64,000 nucleotides of DNA from Arthrobacter_D sp015752045 (GTDB lineage Bacteria; Actinomycetota; Actinomycetes; Actinomycetales; Micrococcaceae): NCBI RefSeq assembly GCF_015752045.1, contig NZ_JADOUS010000011.1, positions 18,509 through 82,508 on the forward strand, in the 5' to 3' direction. Below are positions 49,573 through 58,559 of the stretch, piece by piece. Made by a program: the position numbers and the translations under genes. The number at the start of each line of letters is the position of its first letter. Position 1 is the stretch's first letter. The notes below the pieces were generated by a model, which did not search any database, was not told the origin of the DNA, and was given only the letters and a program-made list of their open reading frames with translations.

Positions 49573-50484
49573 GTGACGGTCCAGGAACAACTCTCCTTTG
49601 GCGTGCCCTCTGCACCCGCAAGGGCGGTGGATGTCTATGACTTCCGCCGGCCCACCACGCTCGCCCGCGAGCACTCCCGCGTGCTCGAACTCGCCTTCGA
49701 GACCTTCGCGCGCCAGTGGGGTACCCAACTCACCGCGAAGGTCCGTGTCATCTCGCAGGTGACCAGCGAGCTGGTCCTCATGCAGACCTACAACGAGTAC
49801 GCAGCATCGCTGCCGGCGACGACAGCGATGGTCCTGTGCGCCATCCCTGACCACACCAGCAAGGCCGTGATCCAGTTCCCCGCCTCCGCGGGCCTGTTCT
49901 GGGTGGACTCGATGCTGGGCGGCCACGGGACGGTGCCGCCGGGTGAGCGGAAGTTCACCCAGATCGAGCAGGCCCTGATCCGGCGGCTCATGGACGACGC
50001 CCTCGAGGGGCTCCACTACTCGCTCGGGTCGGTGCTGACGCACCAGCTGGGCATCGACTCCCTCCAGTACAACTCGCAGTTCGCGCAGGCGGCCTCGACC
50101 ACGGAGCTCATGATCGTGGGTACCTTCGAGATCCGTGTCGGCGAGCGTTCCTGCCCCGCGACGGTCGCCATCCCCGCGCAGCTCCTGCTGGCACAGCTCG
50201 GGGACACGAACCCCACCGCGACCGGCGAGGACGCCCGGGAGCTGATCGAGCAGCAGGTCACGCACGTGCCCGTCGACGTCGCGGTGCAGCTCGCCGCGCT
50301 GCCCGTGCTGCCGTCGCGCATCCTCCACCTCGCCGTCGGGGACGTCCTGAAGCTGCCGCATCCGCAGCACCGGCCCTTCGAGCTCGCCGTCAACGGGCAG
50401 CGGCTCGGCGAGGCGGCCCTGGGCCAGAACGGATCCCGCCTTGCCTGCGTAGTAGTGACCACCGAGGAGAACACCGCATCATGA
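49573..50484 (+). CDS. fliM: Flagellar motor switch protein FliM
   Basis: The 303-residue switch protein shows VYDFRRPTTLAREHSRVLEL (start of the middle domain), the GGHG-type motif GGHGTVPPGERKFTQIEQAL and a C-terminal SpoA domain. The N-terminus (TVQEQLSFG) lacks the EIDALL-like CheY-binding motif of classical FliM. GTG is the first possible start after the FliA promoter and no Shine-Dalgarno sequence precedes it, consistent with leaderless initiation. It overlaps fliN by 4 bases. Confidence 0.94.
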   Translation: MTVQEQLSFGVPSAPARAVDVYDFRRPTTLAREHSRVLELAFETFARQWGTQLTAKVRVISQVTSELVLMQTYNEYAASLPATTAMVLCAIPDHTSKAVIQFPASAGLFWVDSMLGGHGTVPPGERKFTQIEQALIRRLMDDALEGLHYSLGSVLTHQLGIDSLQYNSQFAQAASTTELMIVGTFEIRVGERSCPATVAIPAQLLLAQLGDTNPTATGEDARELIEQQVTHVPVDVAVQLAALPVLPSRILHLAVGDVLKLPHPQHRPFELAVNGQRLGEAALGQNGSRLACVVVTTEENTAS

Positions 50485-51182
50485 ACACCACCACCGCCGA
50501 GCACGCCGCCGCCGCATCCCTCGCAGCGCGCCTGCCCCTCCCCGGTCCGCTCACGGCCGTCGCCTGCAACGCTTCCGAGGTGCCGTCCGCCAGCGCATCG
50601 ACCGCCGTCGTCGCGTCCTTCGTGGGCGCGTCCTCCGCGGACCTCGCGGTCGTCCTGATCGACGCCCAGCCCCTGGCCGCAGCCGCAGGCACGTCGTCCC
50701 CGCTCGTCTCCCCGGCCGATGTCCTCGTGCCGGCGCTCGAGGCCGCCTCCTCGTCCCTCGGCGACGGCGTGCTCGGCGCCCCCGCCGTGCAGGACGCCCT
50801 GCCGCTCGTCCGTGACGCCGAGACCTCCGTGTTCCGGCTCGCAGGGCCGTCCGGCACGGTCGGATGGTTCGCGGTGCGGCTGCGCGGTGCCCGGCCCGGC
50901 GCCGCTCCCCGCCGGTCCGCCGCCGCCGGCGCGGCGAACCTCGGCCGCATCAGCAACGTGGAGATGGCCATGACGGTCGAGATCGGCCGCACCAGGATGT
51001 CCGTCCGGGACGTCCTGGACCTCGAACCGGGTGCCGTCATCGAACTCGACCGCTCCGCCGGCGCTCCTGCCGACGTCCTGCTCAACGGACGGCTCGTCGC
51101 CCACGGCGAGGTCGTGGTCGTCGACCAGGACTACGCGGTGCGCATCACGCAGATCCTCGACGTCACCGACGGCGCCGTCTAG
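50481..51182 (+). CDS. fliN: Flagellar motor switch protein FliN, extended
   Basis: The 233-residue protein ends with the SpoA domain of FliN (RISNVEMAMTVEIGRTRMSVRDVL, then LLNGRLVAHGEVVVVDQDYAVRITQI). The N-terminal 140 residues form an extra domain of FliY-like length without clear CheC active-site motifs. It completes the C-ring with FliM and FliG. Its stop overlaps the fliO GTG by one base. Confidence 0.93.
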   Translation: MNTTTAEHAAAASLAARLPLPGPLTAVACNASEVPSASASTAVVASFVGASSADLAVVLIDAQPLAAAAGTSSPLVSPADVLVPALEAASSSLGDGVLGAPAVQDALPLVRDAETSVFRLAGPSGTVGWFAVRLRGARPGAAPRRSAAAGAANLGRISNVEMAMTVEIGRTRMSVRDVLDLEPGAVIELDRSAGAPADVLLNGRLVAHGEVVVVDQDYAVRITQILDVTDGAV

Positions 51183-51709
51183 TGGACGTCGTGGTCCTCG
51201 CACTGCGGGTGCTGCTCTCCCTCGGCGTGGTCCTCGCGCTGCTCTTCGTGCTGCACCGCAAGGTCTCGAAGCTCAACGGCAACCGAGCCGGCGCCGGCCT
51301 GGTCTCCGTCGTCGCCCGTCAGGGCCTCGGCGCAAAGGCCTCCCTCGTGGTGGTCGAGGCTGAGGGCACCCGGTTCTACCTGGGCGTCACCGAGCAGTCG
51401 GTATCGGTCTTGCACTCCGCCGTCGCCCCGCGTGCGCTGCAGGCCGTCCCCCGGGACGACGACGCCGAGGTGTCGCCGCCCCGCGCCGCCCAGGCCGGGG
51501 CCTTCGCCCCGGACCCCGACGCCGCCTTCGCCGCATCGCTGCGCCTCGCCGCGGCGGGAAACGCTCCGGTGCCGACCACACGCCGCGCAGTCAGGGCGGC
51601 CCAGGCAGCCGGAACGGCACGCCCCACCGCACCGCTGCAGGGCTCGATCCTCGCGCCCGCGACCTGGAAGCAGACCGCAGCCTTCCTGCGCCAGGGACGG
51701 GCCGGGTGA
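51182..51709 (+). CDS. fliO: Flagellar biosynthetic protein FliO
   Basis: About 175 residues from a GTG that overlaps the fliN stop. One N-terminal membrane helix (VVLALRVLLSLGVVLALLF) is followed by a short beta-rich domain with VEAEGTRFYLGVTEQSVSVL, the FliO pattern, and a long Ala-rich tail. FliO helps to assemble the FliP ring. The family is poorly conserved, so the place before fliP matters for the call. Confidence 0.88.
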   Translation: MDVVVLALRVLLSLGVVLALLFVLHRKVSKLNGNRAGAGLVSVVARQGLGAKASLVVVEAEGTRFYLGVTEQSVSVLHSAVAPRALQAVPRDDDAEVSPPRAAQAGAFAPDPDAAFAASLRLAAAGNAPVPTTRRAVRAAQAAGTARPTAPLQGSILAPATWKQTAAFLRQGRAG

Positions 51710-52659
51710 CGACGGCGCTCCTGCCGTCGGTCCGCCGAGCATGCCCCGTGTCCGCACCCCGCTCCGCCGCGAGCGTGGCCACCCGCCCCGCCGTGGCCGC
51801 CAGGTCCGTTCCCGCCCGATCCTTCCGCGCGCCGTTCCTGACCGCGCTCGCAGCCCTCCTGCTCGCCGTCGTCGTCATCCTCCTCGGCGCAGCCACCGGT
51901 CACGCGGGCGAGCTGGACCCGGGCGTCCCCGCACCCACCGCGCCCTCCGCCCCCGCCGATCCGACGGCCCCCGCGGCGCCGGGCAGCGACGACGGCCTCT
52001 CGGTCGAGATCAACGGCGTCAACGGTGCACCGAGCTCCGCGGTCCTGACCCTCATCGGCATCACCCTGCTGTCCGTGGCGCCGGCCCTCCTGCTGATGAT
52101 GACCTCGTTCACGAAGATCTTCGTGGTGCTCGCGATGACCAGGAACGCCCTGTCCCTGCCGTCCATCCCGCCCAACCAGGTCCTGGCCGGGCTCGCCCTG
52201 TTCCTGTCGCTGTTCATCATGGCGCCGGTCCTCACCCAGATCAACGACCTCGCCGTCCAGCCCTATCTCGACGGCGCGACGACGTTCACGGAGGCGCTCA
52301 CCGACGGCGCCGGCCCCCTGCAGACCTTCATGCTGGCGCACACCCGCGAGGAGGACCTGGCGCTCATGACCCGGGCTGCCGGGCAACCGAACCCCCAGGA
52401 CGCCGCGAGCGTCCCACTGACCACGCTGATCCCGGCGTTCATGATCTCCGAGCTGCGGGCCGCGTTCATCATCGGCTTCGTGATCTTCGTGCCGTTCCTC
52501 GTGATCGACCTCGTGGTGTCCGCGGCGCTGATGTCCATGGGCATGATGATGCTGCCGCCGGTCATGATCTCGTTGCCCTTCAAGATCCTGCTGTTCGTCC
52601 TCGTGGACGGGTGGGGGCTCATTATCACGGCACTCATCAACAGCTACCAGGGCGGTTGA
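51706..52659 (+). CDS. fliP: Flagellar export gate protein FliP
   Basis: The 317-residue protein has an N-terminal signal-like helix (about 43-66), a Pro/Ala-rich stretch, then four helices with MMTSFTKIFVVLAMTRNAL, PPNQVLAGLALFLSLFIM and MISELRAAFIIGFVIFVPFLVIDL, all strongly conserved in FliP. It forms the core of the export gate with FliQ and FliR. The N-terminal 65 residues are longer than usual. The GTG start overlaps fliO by 4 bases. Confidence 0.95.
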   Translation: MTTALLPSVRRACPVSAPRSAASVATRPAVAARSVPARSFRAPFLTALAALLLAVVVILLGAATGHAGELDPGVPAPTAPSAPADPTAPAAPGSDDGLSVEINGVNGAPSSAVLTLIGITLLSVAPALLLMMTSFTKIFVVLAMTRNALSLPSIPPNQVLAGLALFLSLFIMAPVLTQINDLAVQPYLDGATTFTEALTDGAGPLQTFMLAHTREEDLALMTRAAGQPNPQDAASVPLTTLIPAFMISELRAAFIIGFVIFVPFLVIDLVVSAALMSMGMMMLPPVMISLPFKILLFVLVDGWGLIITALINSYQGG

Positions 52660-52660
52660 C

Positions 52661-52936
52661 GTGGATACCAACGCCGTCCTCGACATCGGGCTCGCCGGGA
52701 TCTGGGTCGCAGCGAAGCTCTCCGCGCCGATCCTCCTGACGGCCCTCGTGGTCGGCTTCGCGATCTCGTTGCTGCAGTCCATCACCCAGATCCAGGAGGT
52801 CACGCTCTCCTTCGTGCCGAAGGCCACCGCCGTCTGCCTGGCCCTGCTCATCTGCGGCCACTGGATGATCTCCGAGATGGTCTCCTTCACGCACGAGATG
52901 TTCGAGCGCATCCCCGGCCTCCTCGGCGGCGGCTGA
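52661..52936 (+). CDS. fliQ: Flagellar export gate protein FliQ
   Basis: The 91-residue protein has two membrane helices and the FliQ patterns APILLTALVVGFAISLLQSITQIQEVTLSFVPK. It starts at a GTG one base after fliP. It packs around the FliP ring. Confidence 0.95.
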   Translation: MDTNAVLDIGLAGIWVAAKLSAPILLTALVVGFAISLLQSITQIQEVTLSFVPKATAVCLALLICGHWMISEMVSFTHEMFERIPGLLGGG

Positions 52937-52937
52937 G

Positions 52938-53696
52938 ATGGAGATCGTCCTCGACCAGTCCCGCATCGAAGCCATCATGCTCGCGGGCGTGCGGATCGTC
53001 GCGTTCCTCGTGATCGCACCGCCCTTCTCCTACAAGGGGATCCCGGCACGCGTGAAGGCGATGCTCGCCATCGGGCTCGCCCTCGCGGTGTCCCCGACGG
53101 TCGAGGCCGGGTACGAGACCGGCGGGACGGGCCAGTACATCGGCGCGCTGGTCCTCGAACTGGTGGTCGGCGCGGCACTGGGTTTCCTCGTGCTCGTCGT
53201 GTTCTCCGCCGTCCAGTCCGCCGGCAGCCTCATCGACCTCTTCGGAGGCTTCTCGCTGGCCCAGGGGTTCGACCCGCAGTCCATGGTCAACGGCGCCCAG
53301 TTCGCCCGCCTGTTCCAGCTGACCGCCCTGACACTGCTCTTCACCTCCGACGGCTACCAGCTCATCATCGGCGGACTCGTGCGCACCTTCGACGCCCTGC
53401 CGCTCGGCGGCGGACTGGACCTCGCGGAGCCCGCCGAAGCGCTCACCGGCGCCGTCATGGGACTCTTCCTCGCCGCGGTGCAGATCGCGGGCCCGCTCAT
53501 CGTCGTCCTGTTCCTGGCCGACGTCGGCCTCGGGCTCCTCACGCGCGTGGCCCCCGCGCTGAACGCCTTCGCACTCGGGTTCCCGCTCAAGATCTTCATC
53601 ACGCTCAGCCTCGGGGGCGTGGTGTTCATCGCCCTTCCGCGCGTGGTCTCGACCCTCGCGGACAACGCCGCCGAACTCCTGATGGGGGTGGGCTGA
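52938..53696 (+). CDS. fliR: Flagellar export gate protein FliR
   Basis: The 252-residue protein has about six membrane helices. Conserved parts are FSYKGIPARVKAMLAIGLALAV, QSAGSLIDLFGGFSLAQGFDPQ and RVAPALNAFALGFPLKI, all characteristic of FliR. It completes the FliPQR gate. A single base separates it from fliQ and from flhB. Confidence 0.95.
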   Translation: MEIVLDQSRIEAIMLAGVRIVAFLVIAPPFSYKGIPARVKAMLAIGLALAVSPTVEAGYETGGTGQYIGALVLELVVGAALGFLVLVVFSAVQSAGSLIDLFGGFSLAQGFDPQSMVNGAQFARLFQLTALTLLFTSDGYQLIIGGLVRTFDALPLGGGLDLAEPAEALTGAVMGLFLAAVQIAGPLIVVLFLADVGLGLLTRVAPALNAFALGFPLKIFITLSLGGVVFIALPRVVSTLADNAAELLMGVG

Positions 53697-53697
53697 C

Positions 53698-54798
53698 ATG
53701 GCGGAGGACTCCGGGGAGAAGACCGAGCAGGCCACCGACAAGCGGATGAAGGACGTCCGCTCGAAGGGCCAGCTCGCCAAGTCCGAGGACTTCACGGCGT
53801 GGATCGGCGTGGGCGCTGCCGCCCTCATGCTGCCCGCCCTCATCTCCCGATCGGCCGACGCCGCCACCGAGCAGCTCGTCCGCGTGACCGACACCATCGC
53901 GAGCCCCGACCCCGCGACCGCCCTGGCCGCCCTGGCCGACGGCGGTGCCTCGCTCGCCGGGATCCTCGGCCCCTTCCTCGGAGTGCTGCTCGTCGCCGTC
54001 CTCGGGACCGCAGCCCTGCAGGGCGGGATCCACGTCAAGAAGTTCTCCGGCAAGTTCGAGCAGTTCAACGTGGTCACCGGCCTCAAGCGGATCCTGGGCG
54101 GGCAGGCTCTCTGGCAGGGCGCGAAGGCGCTCCTGAAGACCGGCGTCGTCGGCCTGGTGCTCGTCGTCGTCGTGCAGAACCTGATGCCCATGCTCATGGC
54201 GGCCGGCGGGCTCTCGGTGGCGGCCCTGCTGAACACCGCGGGGGAGGGGGCGGCGGCGCTCCTGCAGGCCGCCGTGATCGCCGGCCTCGCCCTCGCGGCG
54301 ATGGACGTCCTCGTGGTCATGCGCCGCAACCGCAAGAAGACCCGTATGACCAAGAAGGAGGTCAAGGACGAGAACAAGAACTCCGACGGCGACCCCCTCA
54401 TCAAGTCCCAGCGGCGTTCGCGCCAGCTCGCGATGAGCCGGAACCGCATGATCGCCGCGGTGGGCGGGGCCGACGTCGTCCTCGTCAATCCGACGCACGT
54501 CGCCGTCGCCCTGAAATACGAGCCCGGACGCTCCGCGCCGCGCGTCGTCGCCAAGGGTGCCGGGGTGATCGCCGCGAAGATCCGTGAGGAAGCGGAGAAG
54601 AAGCACGTCCCGATGGTCTCCGACATCCCGCTCGCCCGCGCACTGCACGCCGCGTGCGAGCTCGGCCAGGAGATCCCGTTCGAGAACTACGACCAGGTGG
54701 CCCGCATCCTCGCATTCGTCATGTCCCTGAAGACCAGGGGGGCCGCGCGCGGCGTCCACACCCTGCCCACCCGACCCGCAACCGCCGGAGGCCTCTAG
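53698..54798 (+). CDS. flhB: Flagellar export switch protein FlhB
   Basis: The 366-residue protein opens with SGEKTEQATDKRMKDVRSKGQ, has four membrane helices (about 30-210) and a cytoplasmic domain with the self-cleavage site NPTH at residues 264-267 (DVVLVNPTHVAVALKY). Autocleavage there lets the apparatus switch from rod/hook to filament substrates. The C-terminal tail is short. Confidence 0.96.
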   Translation: MAEDSGEKTEQATDKRMKDVRSKGQLAKSEDFTAWIGVGAAALMLPALISRSADAATEQLVRVTDTIASPDPATALAALADGGASLAGILGPFLGVLLVAVLGTAALQGGIHVKKFSGKFEQFNVVTGLKRILGGQALWQGAKALLKTGVVGLVLVVVVQNLMPMLMAAGGLSVAALLNTAGEGAAALLQAAVIAGLALAAMDVLVVMRRNRKKTRMTKKEVKDENKNSDGDPLIKSQRRSRQLAMSRNRMIAAVGGADVVLVNPTHVAVALKYEPGRSAPRVVAKGAGVIAAKIREEAEKKHVPMVSDIPLARALHAACELGQEIPFENYDQVARILAFVMSLKTRGAARGVHTLPTRPATAGGL

Positions 54799-54801
54799 AC
54801 C

Positions 54802-56850
54802 ATGCGCTCATCCGCCCCCAAGTTCCTGGTGCCCGTCGGGGTCGTCGGCATCATCCTGCTCCTCGTGGTGCCGGTGCCGTCGGTGCTGCTGGACCTGCTG
54901 ATCATCGTGAACATCCTCCTCGCGCTGGTGATCCTGCTGAACACCATGTTCATCCGCAAGCCGCTCGACTTCTCGGTGTTCCCGTCCCTGCTGCTCGTCG
55001 CCACGCTGTTCCGCCTGGGCCTCAACGTCGCCTCGACGCGCCTCGTCCTCGGGGAGGGCTACGCCGGCGAGGTCATCGCCGCGTTCGGGCACGTCGCGGT
55101 CGGCGGCTCGATCATCATCGGCGCCGTCGTCTTCCTCATCCTCGTGGTCATCCAGTTCGTGGTGGTCACCAAGGGCGCAGAGCGCGTCGCGGAGGTGGGG
55201 GCACGCTTCACCCTCGACGCGATGCCGGGCAAGCAGATGGCCATCGACGCCGACCTCAACGCCGGTCTGATCACGGACACGCAGGCCCGCGAGCGGCGCG
55301 CCGAGGTCTCGGCGGAGGCCGACTTCTACGGAGCCATGGACGGTGCGTCCAAGTTCGTGAAGGGCGATGCGATCGCCGGCATCATCATCATCATCATCAA
55401 CCTCGTGGGCGGCATCGCGATCGGGATGCTGCAGGACGGCCTGCCGGTCGCCGAGGCGCTCACCACCTACGGACTGCTCACCATCGGCGACGGCCTCGTC
55501 ACCCAGATCCCGGCGCTGCTCATGGCCGTGTCCACCGGCATGATCGTCACGCGCTCCAACGCCGAGGCGGACATGGGCTCCACTGCGGCCCAGCAGCTCG
55601 GCCAGTCGCAGAACGCCCTGCGCATCGCCGGTGCGGCTGCGGTCGTCATGGCGCTGATCCCCGGTATGCCGAAGCTGCCCTTCATCGTGGTGGGGGCGGG
55701 CCTGATCGTCATCGCGCAGCGCATCAGGAAGTCGGAGGCCGACGCCCGCACGGCCGCCACCGCGCTCGAGGCCGAGGCTGCACGGCCCTCGACGGACAGC
55801 ACCGACGACCTGCTGGAGCAGATGCGTGTCCACTCCCTGGAGGTGCTGCTCGCTCCCGACCTGGTGGACGTCGTCACCGGGGCGCCGGACGACCTCCTCG
55901 GCCGTGTCCGCGCCCTGCGGCGCAAGATCGCCCTGGAACTCGGCGTCGTGGTCCCCCCCGTGCGCACCCGTGACAGCGTCGAGCTGCCGCCGGCCACCTA
56001 CGTCATCAAGATCGCCGGCGTCGAGGCCGGGCGGGGCGAGGCCCCTCGCGGCAAGGTCCTCGCCCTCGGCGACCACCTCGCGCACCTGCCGGGCACCGCC
56101 GTCGTCGAGCCGGTCTTCGGACTCGCCGGGAAATGGGTGCCCGCCGAGCTCCGGCACAACGCCGAGCTGGCCGGGGCCACCGTGATCGACCGCGTGTCGG
56201 TGCTCGTGACGCACCTGTCCTCTGTCATCACGGCGAACGCCGCGCGCCTGCTGTCCCGGGAGGACGTCCGGGTGCTGACCGACGGCGTCCGCCAGGTGAA
56301 CCCGTCGGCCGTCGAGGAGCTCGTCCCCGGGCTGCTGTCCCTCGCGGAGGTCCAGCGCGTCCTGCAGGGGCTGCTGTCCGAGCAGGTGCCGATCAACGAC
56401 CTCGCCCGCATCTACGAGGCGCTGACCCTCAAGGCCAAGGCATCGTCCGATCCCGAAGGGCTCATCGAGGCGGCGCGGCTCGCCCTCGGGCCGGCGGTCA
56501 CCCAGCAGTACCTCGACGGCGCGCTGCTGCGGGTCATCATGATCGACCCGCTGCTCGAGCAGTCGATGCTCGAAGGGCTGCGGCCCTCCGATCAGGGCAC
56601 GCAGATCCTGCTCGATCCTGCGCGCACCGACGCTGTGCTCTCCTCCATCCGCTCGACGGTCGCCGACATCGAAGGCGCCGGGAACTCCGCCGTGCTCGTG
56701 TGTGCACCCGCGCTGCGGCCGGCGCTCAGGCGGCTCGTCGGACCGCAGGCGGCGAACCTGCCGGTGTTGTCCTATCAGGAGGTCACGAGCGCCAACGTCG
56801 CGATCGAAACAGTAGGAGTGGTCCGTGGCACCGCAGTTATTTCATCTTGA
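54802..56850 (+). CDS. flhA: Flagellar export protein FlhA
   Basis: The 682-residue protein has eight N-terminal membrane helices and the FHIPEP-type region VFPSLLLVATLFRLGLNVASTR and KGAERVAEVGARFTLDAMPGKQMAIDADLNAGLI. The cytoplasmic domain (about 340-682) forms the nonameric docking ring for chaperone-substrate pairs. Length is typical. The downstream FlhF-like gene starts 26 bases before its stop. Confidence 0.96.
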   Translation: MRSSAPKFLVPVGVVGIILLLVVPVPSVLLDLLIIVNILLALVILLNTMFIRKPLDFSVFPSLLLVATLFRLGLNVASTRLVLGEGYAGEVIAAFGHVAVGGSIIIGAVVFLILVVIQFVVVTKGAERVAEVGARFTLDAMPGKQMAIDADLNAGLITDTQARERRAEVSAEADFYGAMDGASKFVKGDAIAGIIIIIINLVGGIAIGMLQDGLPVAEALTTYGLLTIGDGLVTQIPALLMAVSTGMIVTRSNAEADMGSTAAQQLGQSQNALRIAGAAAVVMALIPGMPKLPFIVVGAGLIVIAQRIRKSEADARTAATALEAEAARPSTDSTDDLLEQMRVHSLEVLLAPDLVDVVTGAPDDLLGRVRALRRKIALELGVVVPPVRTRDSVELPPATYVIKIAGVEAGRGEAPRGKVLALGDHLAHLPGTAVVEPVFGLAGKWVPAELRHNAELAGATVIDRVSVLVTHLSSVITANAARLLSREDVRVLTDGVRQVNPSAVEELVPGLLSLAEVQRVLQGLLSEQVPINDLARIYEALTLKAKASSDPEGLIEAARLALGPAVTQQYLDGALLRVIMIDPLLEQSMLEGLRPSDQGTQILLDPARTDAVLSSIRSTVADIEGAGNSAVLVCAPALRPALRRLVGPQAANLPVLSYQEVTSANVAIETVGVVRGTAVISS

Positions 56851-58279
56851 AGGCCCCTCCCTCGAGGAGCTAAAGGCGAAGGCCGCGGCGCTGTACGGGC
56901 CGCGTGCCCTCATCGTGTCCGCCGAACTCGTGACGGTGGGCGGGATTCGCGGCGTCCTCGCACGGAAGCACTACGAGATCGTGGTCGAGGTGCCGGAGCC
57001 CGGCGTCGACCGCACCCGCCGCGGTTCGGACGCCTCGGACGGAGCCCGCTCGCGGGGAGGTGCCCCGGACGGGTCCCGTGAGGGGCGTCGTGATGCGCCT
57101 CGTGACGGTTCCTTGAACGGTTCCCAGGGTGGTGGTTCCCTGGGTGCCTCCGTGAGTGCTTCCCTGAACGGTCCGGGAGTTTCCCCGGGCGGGGCCTTCA
57201 GCGGCGCTCCCGGGAGCAGCCGGCCCCGCGGGCGCCGGAGTGCTGCCGCCGGACCCTCCGGCCTCGATGCGCTCCTCGAGCAGGCCGAACTCGACGAGGC
57301 CGACATCGCAGGAGGACCCGGTGTCGACAGCAACGGGACCCGGGAGCCCCGCATCGCGCTCCCGACCGCTGTCTCCACGGATTCCGGTCTCTTCGCGGCC
57401 CTCATGGACGAGTTGACGTTCGCGACGGACCCTGCGGCGGCGCAGGCCCGTGCGGCAACGCCGGCCCCCTCGTCCACGCCAGGCGGGTCCGACGTGCCCG
57501 GTGCGGGGACTGCCAGGCCCCGGCGGTCGATCGCCGTGGGGCTGGATGCGGTCGCCGAGGGTGCGGACGCCGACTCGTCCGGGTCCGATGCCGCGTTCCT
57601 CCGCGAGGGGGCGGGCGACCCGACCGATCTGCCCGACGTCCGGGGCCGGGTCCTCCGTGCGCCGGCCGACGCACCCTCCGCGCCGTCGGTGCTGAGGGCA
57701 CCGGGCGATCTCGTCGTGGTCGTGGGTGCGCCCGCCGTGGGGTGGGCGGTTGCCTCGTCGATGGCCACCGTGCTGGGCAGGGGAGCGCCGGCGGCCGTCG
57801 CGGTCTCGGGGCCGTCGAGCGGGGATCACCCCGAGGCACGCTCGATCGATGACCGGCTGGAGGCGAACGCCGCTCGCGCCGCGGGGGTCGACGGCGGCCA
57901 TGTCGTCTGTGTCGCGCTGTCCTCGGATGACCCCCTTGCGGACGGACGCGCCCTGCTGGAACTGCGGCCCGACCAGGTATGGCTCGCCGTCGACGCCGGG
58001 CGCAAGGAAGCCGATACCGCGGCGTGGGTCGGCGCTCTACGCCGCAGCATGGAGCGTGCAGGCCTCGCTCCTGCCGGACTCGCCGTCGTCGGGTCCGCCA
58101 CCACGGCGACACCGGAGACCGTGCAGGCGCTCGGCCTGCCCATCGGATGGCTCGAGGGTCGCCCCGCAGAAGGGTCCGCTCAGGCTCCTTCTCCAGCCCC
58201 CGGTCGTGCTCCTGCTTCTGCCGGGCCGCGCAGGCCGGGCGGCGGTCGACGTCGTGCCGAGCCAGCCGGGATAGAGTGA
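56825..58279 (+). CDS. FlhF-like protein with degenerate GTPase domain
   Basis: The 484-residue protein starts at GTG 56825 with TAGGAG upstream. Residues 1-60 (LEELKAKAAALYGPRALIVSAE, GVLARKHYEIVVEV) match the FlhF N-terminal domain. A disordered Gly/Ser/Arg-rich linker follows. The C-terminal part (about 295-460) has the size of the SRP-type G domain, but the P-loop position reads VGAPAVGWAVASS instead of GxxGxGKTT, and no DTAG/TKxD equivalents are clear. It sits between flhA and csrA, the usual flhF place. It may be a non-catalytic FlhF. Confidence 0.75.
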   Translation: MAPQLFHLEGPSLEELKAKAAALYGPRALIVSAELVTVGGIRGVLARKHYEIVVEVPEPGVDRTRRGSDASDGARSRGGAPDGSREGRRDAPRDGSLNGSQGGGSLGASVSASLNGPGVSPGGAFSGAPGSSRPRGRRSAAAGPSGLDALLEQAELDEADIAGGPGVDSNGTREPRIALPTAVSTDSGLFAALMDELTFATDPAAAQARAATPAPSSTPGGSDVPGAGTARPRRSIAVGLDAVAEGADADSSGSDAAFLREGAGDPTDLPDVRGRVLRAPADAPSAPSVLRAPGDLVVVVGAPAVGWAVASSMATVLGRGAPAAVAVSGPSSGDHPEARSIDDRLEANAARAAGVDGGHVVCVALSSDDPLADGRALLELRPDQVWLAVDAGRKEADTAAWVGALRRSMERAGLAPAGLAVVGSATTATPETVQALGLPIGWLEGRPAEGSAQAPSPAPGRAPASAGPRRPGGGRRRAEPAGIE

Positions 58280-58283
58280 CACG

Positions 58284-58559
58284 GTGCTTGTACTCACGCG
58301 AAAGGTCGGCGAGCAGATCCTGATCGGCGACGACATCGTCATCACGGTGCTCGATTCCCGGGGCGATGGTGTGCGCATCGGCATCGACGCTCCTCGAGGG
58401 GTCAAGATCCAGCGCGAGGAAGTCCTGCGGGCCGTCATCGAAGCGAACCTGGCGGCCGCGGCGGTGGGGGCCGATGGCGCCGACACGCTGAAGGCCCTGC
58501 TGCAGTCCGGTGCCAAGGTCTCCGCCGATGATGCCGGCGCCGACCAGCCGAACCCCTGA
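58284..58559 (+). CDS. csrA: Carbon storage regulator CsrA (RsmA)
   Basis: The 91-residue protein has the entire CsrA fold: MLVLTRKVGEQILIGDDIVITVL, the GVRIGIDAPRGVKIQREEV core with the RNA-binding Arg of the REEV segment. The C-terminal tail of about 30 residues is longer than in E. coli CsrA, as in the Bacillus-type that interacts with FliW. GTG start, 4 bases after the FlhF-like gene. Predicted targets are the fliC and flgB leaders. Confidence 0.95.
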   Translation: MLVLTRKVGEQILIGDDIVITVLDSRGDGVRIGIDAPRGVKIQREEVLRAVIEANLAAAAVGADGADTLKALLQSGAKVSADDAGADQPNP

